A DNA stretch of 64,000 nt from Pelomonas sp039929605 (GTDB lineage Bacteria > Pseudomonadota > Gammaproteobacteria > Burkholderiales > Burkholderiaceae_C). Of this stretch, positions 59,627-64,000 are shown one piece after another. The translations under genes were made by a program, and so were the position numbers. How positions within the stretch are numbered: position 1 is the stretch's first letter; each line of letters begins with the position of its first letter. The notes under the pieces are model-generated. The model did no database searches. It was not told the origin of the DNA and worked only from the letters and a program-made list of their open reading frames with translations. Location of the stretch: contig NZ_JBDSQX010000114.1 of assembly GCF_039929605.1 (NCBI RefSeq), forward strand, positions 1 to 64,000, given 5' to 3'.

Positions 59627-61222
59627 GTGCTGGGGCCCGCCAAAGGCGCGCTGGCGGCCATCCGCCGCCGGTTCGGGGGTCTTGCCACCGCGCACAAGCT
59701 CGCACTTGCCTTTGGCTGGCTGCTGCTGCTCAGTGCTGGCTTGGGGCTCGCCTCACTGACCTCCTTGAGCCGCGTTCATGAGGCTTCGGGCGAACTGGCG
59801 CTGCGCTCGCTGCCGGGCGCGGGCCACCTTGCCGGGGCGCGTGCGGCGCTGCTGGAGTACCGCGAGTTCGAGTTCAAACACGCCACCGCAGCCGATGCCG
59901 GCTACATGGACGAATACGCCGAGAAGGTGGGCGCGGCCCTCAAGGCCGCCCAGGAGGCGCTCGCGGCGCACGCGCCGCTTGTCGTCGATGGCGAACAACT
60001 GGCGCTGCGCAAGGCGCTGGACAAGAACCTCAAGGCCTATCTGGACGTCGCATCCAAGGTCGTGTCGCTTGGCAAGGGCGGCAAGCAGGAGGACGCCAAG
60101 GAGATCAGCGAGGGGGCGGGCAAGTCCAACTTCGACGACATGGTGATGGCGCTCGATCGCCTTTCGGCGGCCGGCTTCAAGGCTGGCGAGGCAGCCGGCC
60201 TGAAGGCGGAGGCGGTCTTCATCGATGCCCGCCGCCTGACCTGGGGGCTGGTGCTCGTCAGCGTGCTGTCGGGCCTGGCGCTGGCAGTGCTGCTGTCGCG
60301 CAGCCTCGTCAGCGAGCTGGGCGGTGAACCCCGTGAGGCGGCTCGCCAGCTGCGTGCGATTGCCGAGGGTGACCTGACGCAGCACGTGGCCGTCAAGGCG
60401 ACCGACGACGTGAGCCTGATGGCCAGCCTCGCGCAGATGCAGCAGCGCCTGTCCAGCGTCGTGGCGCAGGTGCGCCAGGGGGCCGAGAGCGTGGCCACGG
60501 CCAGCGTGCAGATTGCGATGGGCAACAACGACCTGTCAGAGCGCACCGAGCAGCAGGCGGCGGCGCTGCAGCGCACGGCGGGGTCGATGGAGGCGCTGCG
60601 CCAGCAGGCGCTGCTGAGCGCCAGCAATGCCCAGGAAGCCAGCGGCGTGGCCGCGCAGGCCTCGGGCGTCGCGGCCAAGGGCGGCGAGGTGGTGGGCGGC
60701 GTGGTGGAAACCATGCGCGGCATTTCGACCAGCTCCAGCCGCATTGCCGAGATCATCGGCGTCATCGACAGCATTGCCTTCCAGACCAACATCCTCGCGT
60801 TGAATGCGGCGGTGGAGGCGGCGCGGGCCGGCGAACAGGGCCGCGGCTTTGCCGTCGTCGCCGGTGAGGTACGCAACCTCGCGCAGCGCAGTGCGACGGC
60901 GGCCAAGGAGATCAAGCAATTGATCACCGCCAGCGTCGACCAGATCCAGAAGGGCTCGTCGCAGGTGGACCATGCCGGCACCACGATGAAGCAAGTGGTG
61001 CAGGCCATCCAGAAGGTGGATCGCATCGTCAACGACATCAGTGCCGCAGGCGCCCAGCAGGCGGCGGGTGTCAACGAGGTCGGCGAGGCCATCGGCGAGA
61101 TGGACCAGAGCACGCAGCAGAACGCGGCACTTGTCGAGCAGAGCGCTGCGGCCGCCGAGAGCCTGCGGGAGCAGGCGCAGCAGTTGGTGGAGGCGGTCGC
61201 CTTCTTCCGCCTCGACCGCTGA
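59627..61222 (+). CDS. Methyl-accepting chemotaxis protein
   Basis: A 531-residue chemoreceptor with GTG start at 59627. The first transmembrane helix is LALAFGWLLLLSAGLGLASL, a periplasmic helical-bundle domain spans about residues 45-200, the second helix is LTWGLVLVSVLSGLALAVLL, then comes a HAMP region (EPREAARQLRAIAEGDLTQH), and the cytoplasmic signalling hairpin contains FQTNILALNAAVEAARAGEQ and GRGFAVVAGEVRNLAQRS. It has no Cache domain of its own. There is no C-terminal CheR-binding pentapeptide (ends AFFRLDR). Confidence 0.93.
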   Translation: MLGPAKGALAAIRRRFGGLATAHKLALAFGWLLLLSAGLGLASLTSLSRVHEASGELALRSLPGAGHLAGARAALLEYREFEFKHATAADAGYMDEYAEKVGAALKAAQEALAAHAPLVVDGEQLALRKALDKNLKAYLDVASKVVSLGKGGKQEDAKEISEGAGKSNFDDMVMALDRLSAAGFKAGEAAGLKAEAVFIDARRLTWGLVLVSVLSGLALAVLLSRSLVSELGGEPREAARQLRAIAEGDLTQHVAVKATDDVSLMASLAQMQQRLSSVVAQVRQGAESVATASVQIAMGNNDLSERTEQQAAALQRTAGSMEALRQQALLSASNAQEASGVAAQASGVAAKGGEVVGGVVETMRGISTSSSRIAEIIGVIDSIAFQTNILALNAAVEAARAGEQGRGFAVVAGEVRNLAQRSATAAKEIKQLITASVDQIQKGSSQVDHAGTTMKQVVQAIQKVDRIVNDISAAGAQQAAGVNEVGEAIGEMDQSTQQNAALVEQSAAAAESLREQAQQLVEAVAFFRLDR

Positions 61223-61326
61223 TACGGGCTCGCAATCAGAGCGATAACTGCGTTGCTTCGCCTTGCCGTGCTGAAGCACTGTCAGCGGCTTTGCGCCTTG
61301 TTCTCGCTCTGATTGCGAACCCGTAT
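61222..61326. repeat. 105-bp interrupted palindrome after the chemoreceptor gene
   Basis: The 27-base arms at 61222-61248 and 61300-61326 are inverted copies with two mismatches (core TCGCAATCAGAGCGA). The 51-base centre contains a smaller GTGCT-GA-AGCAC hairpin. It begins at the last base of the chemoreceptor stop codon. It may act as a transcription terminator or be a mobile palindromic repeat. The remaining bases to puuD (61327-61524) hold no gene I can support. Confidence 0.85.
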
Positions 61327-61524
61327 CGGGCGCGATCTGCGGCGCGCGATGCGGCCAGGAGACGGGCGCGGGCCGGTGCATGGCCGCGCCGACGTGAAGC
61401 CTGGCACGGCGGCTGCATACACTCCGGGCCGTCGCAGCGGTGTCGGGGGCGCAGCCCCTGCGGACGCGACGCTTGATGCCCCACAGCACCCGCCGTGGTG
61501 GGGCCGGACAAGGAATCACCGCGC

Positions 61525-62796
61525 ATGGACGTCTACCTGCTCGACTGGGCCAGCCTGCTGCTGCGCTGGCTGCACGTCATCACCGTCGTCGCCTGGATAG
61601 GCGCGTCGTTCTACTTCGTCTGGCTGGACAACCACCTCGTCAAGCCGACCGCCGACGACGTCAAGGCCAAGGGCGTTGACGGCGAACTCTGGGCCGTGCA
61701 CGGCGGCGGCTTCTACAACCCGCAGAAGTACATGGTGGCGCCGAGCAATCTGCCGCACGACCTCCATTGGTTTTATTGGGAGAGCTACTGGACGTGGATG
61801 AGCGGCTTCGCGCTCTTCCTCGTTCTGTATCTCTTCAACGCCAGCCAGATGCTGATCGACCCGCGTGTGTACGTGTGGGCCGCCCCGTGGCAGGCCGTGT
61901 GCGCGGCGCTCGGCTTCCTCGTCGTCGGCTCGGCGGTCTACGACATCGCCTGCCAGGCGCTGGGCCGCACGCGCGACGGCAACATCGGCAACGATGGCCG
62001 CGTGATGGCCGTCGTGGTGGCCTTCGTCATCTTCGAGAGCTGGCTGGCCTGCCAGCTGTTCGCCGGCCGCGCCGCCTTCCTCATCGTCGGTGCCACGCTC
62101 GCGACCATGATGACGGCCAACGTCGCGCACTGGATCATCCCGGGCCAGAAGAAGGTCATCGCGCAGATGCGCGCGGGGCAGAAGCCCGACCCGATCTACG
62201 GCCAGCGCGGCAAGCAGCGCAGCGTGCACAACACCTACTTCGGCCTGCCGGTGCTCATTGCGATGCTGAGCAACCATTACGGCATGCTGCACCAGCACCC
62301 GCAAAACTGGGTCGTGCTGTGCGTGCTGATGGCGGCGGGCATCGCCATTCGCATCTTCTTCGTGAAGCGGCACAAGGGCGTCAACAGCTGGGGTTCTGTG
62401 GCGCTCGCGTTGGCGCTGCTGGCCGGCCTCATCGCGTGGATGGCGCCTGAGTCGCGCGCGGACGGGGCGGACCCGCGGGCGAACGAGGTGACGATGCTGT
62501 CCCGGGTGCAGATGCATCGGCCATCGGACGGTGCTTCGATGCCTGATCCGGCAGCCATCCGTTCTGCGGCGATGGACCTGGCGGCGCGAGCGGTCATCCA
62601 GCAGCGTTGCGTGATGTGCCACACCGGCGAAGTCGCGCAAAAGGGCGTGCGGCTGGACTCGGCCGAGGCGCTGACCGCGCGCAAGGCCCAGATCTACCAG
62701 CAGGTCATCGTGCAGCGCGCCATGCCGTTGAACAACGCGACCGGCTTGACCGACGATGAGCGAGCGTTGATCGGCCGCTGGGCGCTGCAGAAATGA
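61525..62796 (+). CDS. puuD: Membrane urate hydroxylase with cytochrome c domain, PuuD
   Basis: A 423-residue inner-membrane enzyme that oxidises urate to 5-hydroxyisourate and passes electrons to its own heme. The N-terminal 310 residues contain about eight membrane helices (LLLRWLHVITVVAWIGASFY ... LPHDLHWFYWESYWTWMSGF ... VHNTYFGLPVLIAMLSNHY). The C-terminal cytochrome c domain has the heme site QQRCVMCHTGEVAQKG and a distal Met in RAMPLNN. I start at ATG 61525. Its stop overlaps the glycerate kinase start (ATGA). Confidence 0.93.
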   Translation: MDVYLLDWASLLLRWLHVITVVAWIGASFYFVWLDNHLVKPTADDVKAKGVDGELWAVHGGGFYNPQKYMVAPSNLPHDLHWFYWESYWTWMSGFALFLVLYLFNASQMLIDPRVYVWAAPWQAVCAALGFLVVGSAVYDIACQALGRTRDGNIGNDGRVMAVVVAFVIFESWLACQLFAGRAAFLIVGATLATMMTANVAHWIIPGQKKVIAQMRAGQKPDPIYGQRGKQRSVHNTYFGLPVLIAMLSNHYGMLHQHPQNWVVLCVLMAAGIAIRIFFVKRHKGVNSWGSVALALALLAGLIAWMAPESRADGADPRANEVTMLSRVQMHRPSDGASMPDPAAIRSAAMDLAARAVIQQRCVMCHTGEVAQKGVRLDSAEALTARKAQIYQQVIVQRAMPLNNATGLTDDERALIGRWALQK

Positions 62797-64000
62797 CGCC
62801 GGACCCGCGCGCGCTGCTGCGCCAGCTCTACGACGTGGCCGTCGCGCGGGCGCTGCCGGGCCGCGTGCTGGCGGCGCATCTGCCGCCGCCGCCCAAGGGA
62901 AAGACATTGGTGCTTGGCGCCGGCAAGGCGGGCGGGGCCATGGCGCAGGCGCTGGAGGCTGCGTGGCCGGCTGACGCGCGGTTGTCGGGCCTCGTCATCA
63001 CGCGCTACGGCCATATGCCCAAAGGCTGGCGGCCGCGTCGGCTGGAAGTTGTCGAAGCCGCCCACCCCGTGCCCGATGCCGCTGGCCTGGCCGCCACGCA
63101 AAAGCTGCTCGCGCTGACGCAAGGCCTCACCGCCGACGACCTCGTCATCTGCCTCATCTCCGGTGGCGGCTCGGCGCTGCTGAGCCTGCCGGCGCCCGGC
63201 CTTCTGCTTTCCGACAAGCAGGCCGTCAACCGCGCGCTGCTCAACAGCGGCGCGGGCATTGCCGAGATGAACTGCGTGCGCAAGCACCTGTCGGCCGTCA
63301 AGGGCGGGCGCCTGGCTGCGGCCTGCGCGCCGGCGCGCGTGCTGACGTTGGCGATCAGCGACGTGCCCGGCGACGACCCAGCCGTCATCGCTTCCGGCCC
63401 CACGGTGGCCGATGCGTCCACCTGCGCCGACGCGCTGGCCATCTGCCGCCGCTACCGCATCGACCTGCCCGCTGCCGCCCGTGCGGGCCTCACGTCGGGC
63501 GAGTTCGAGACGCCCAAGCCCGGCGACGAGCGCTTGGCCGGCCACGAGCTGGTCATGCTCGCCACGCCGCAGATGAGCCTCGAAGCCGCCGCCGACGCAG
63601 CCCGCACGCAAGGCATGGCGGCCTACATCCTGAGCGACGAGATTGAGGGCGAGTCCCGCGTCATCGGCGGCATGCACGCGGCGCTCGCCCGCGCCGTCGC
63701 GCGCCGGGGTGAGCCCTTCGCCAGGCCTTGCGTCATCCTGTCCGGCGGCGAGACGACGGTCACCGTCGACGCCGCCAAACCCACAGGGCAGGGAGGCCGC
63801 GCCACCGAGTTCCTGCTCGGCTGCGCGCTGGCCCTGCAGGGCGAGCCCGGCGTCTACGCGCTGGCCGCCGACACCGACGGCATCGACGGCGTCGGCCCGC
63901 ACGCCGGTGCGCTGTTGACGCCCACCAGCCTGGCCCGCGCCCGGGCTTTGGGCTTGAATCCGCAAGCGCTGCTGGACGGCCATGACAGCGCCAACTTCTT
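62793..64000 (+). CDS. Glycerate 2-kinase (MOFRL family), 3' end outside the window
   Basis: At least 402 residues without a stop. The start MTPDPRALLRQLYDVAVARA is followed by VLGAGKAGGAMAQALE, VICLISGGGSALLSLPAPGL, MNCVRKHLSAVKGGRLAAAC, LAISDVPGDDPAVIASGP and CVILSGGETTVTVDAAK, typical of TtuD/GckA-type kinases. It would phosphorylate D-glycerate formed from glyoxylate, the two-carbon product of allantoin breakdown. It is translationally coupled to puuD (ATGA). The family also includes enzymes once called hydroxypyruvate reductase. Confidence 0.9.
   Translation, partial: MTPDPRALLRQLYDVAVARALPGRVLAAHLPPPPKGKTLVLGAGKAGGAMAQALEAAWPADARLSGLVITRYGHMPKGWRPRRLEVVEAAHPVPDAAGLAATQKLLALTQGLTADDLVICLISGGGSALLSLPAPGLLLSDKQAVNRALLNSGAGIAEMNCVRKHLSAVKGGRLAAACAPARVLTLAISDVPGDDPAVIASGPTVADASTCADALAICRRYRIDLPAAARAGLTSGEFETPKPGDERLAGHELVMLATPQMSLEAAADAARTQGMAAYILSDEIEGESRVIGGMHAALARAVARRGEPFARPCVILSGGETTVTVDAAKPTGQGGRATEFLLGCALALQGEPGVYALAADTDGIDGVGPHAGALLTPTSLARARALGLNPQALLDGHDSANF

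Overview
This window looks like a chromosomal segment of a high-GC betaproteobacterium of the order Burkholderiales, probably in the Rubrivivax / Roseateles / Leptothrix neighbourhood. The evidence is the gene orders argB-HAD-slmA, hisI-hisE-HIT-tatABC, petABC-sspA-sspB and dciA/secA-argJ, strong GC bias at third codon positions, PEP-CTERM proteins, and TAGAAT-type -10 boxes ahead of several housekeeping genes. The species assignment is inference.

Layout. 1-2287: the end of an IS5-type insertion sequence abuts a 720-residue protein with an Mrr-like PD-(D/E)xK nuclease domain. 2318-14549: housekeeping genes (dtd, CDF transporter, argB, HAD phosphatase, LuxR-type regulator, slmA, DUF815 ATPase, Nudix, hisI, hisE, HIT, tatABC, a DegS-type protease, a Nif3-like protein) and a secreted rhamnogalacturonan lyase. 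14759-23585: pdxA, a DUF1631 protein, mscL, the cytochrome bc1 operon petABC, sspA, sspB, tRNA-Thr(TGT) and dciA. 23759-36883: secA, two PEP-CTERM proteins, argJ, a periplasmic prolyl oligopeptidase and a run of small enzymes.

36902-43690 is a chromosomal integron. The integrase gene is on the minus strand with a perfect CTGT-N8-ACAG LexA box upstream. It carries a frameshift exactly between the second catalytic His and Arg. It is followed, with an ATGA overlap, by a DUF6429 gene. On the other side lie an attI with direct repeats and about seven cassettes, separated by six recognisable attC sites. They encode three unknown soluble proteins, two membrane proteins, a Nudix hydrolase and an inverted YefM-YoeB toxin-antitoxin pair. 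The third attC is split by a complete 1,844-bp class C group II intron encoding a reverse transcriptase; removing the intron restores the attC end.

43826-53334 is accessory: a periplasmic solute-binding-like protein flanked by imperfect direct repeats, a probable copper-linked DUF2946/TonB-receptor/YcnI operon, a three-gene operon of unknown function, a HipA/YjjJ-type protein with an altered catalytic motif, and a TlpA-like thioredoxin.

53538-64000 is a purine (urate) degradation locus. PuuD oxidises urate, UraH hydrolyses hydroxyisourate, a UraD-AllC fusion decarboxylates OHCU and degrades allantoate, PuuE opens allantoin, XdhC matures xanthine dehydrogenase, and a glycerate kinase (cut by the window end) would take up the glyoxylate-derived carbon. 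Inside it sit a secreted stand-alone Cache-type protein and, one base later, a methyl-accepting chemotaxis protein, which suggests chemotaxis linked to purine use.
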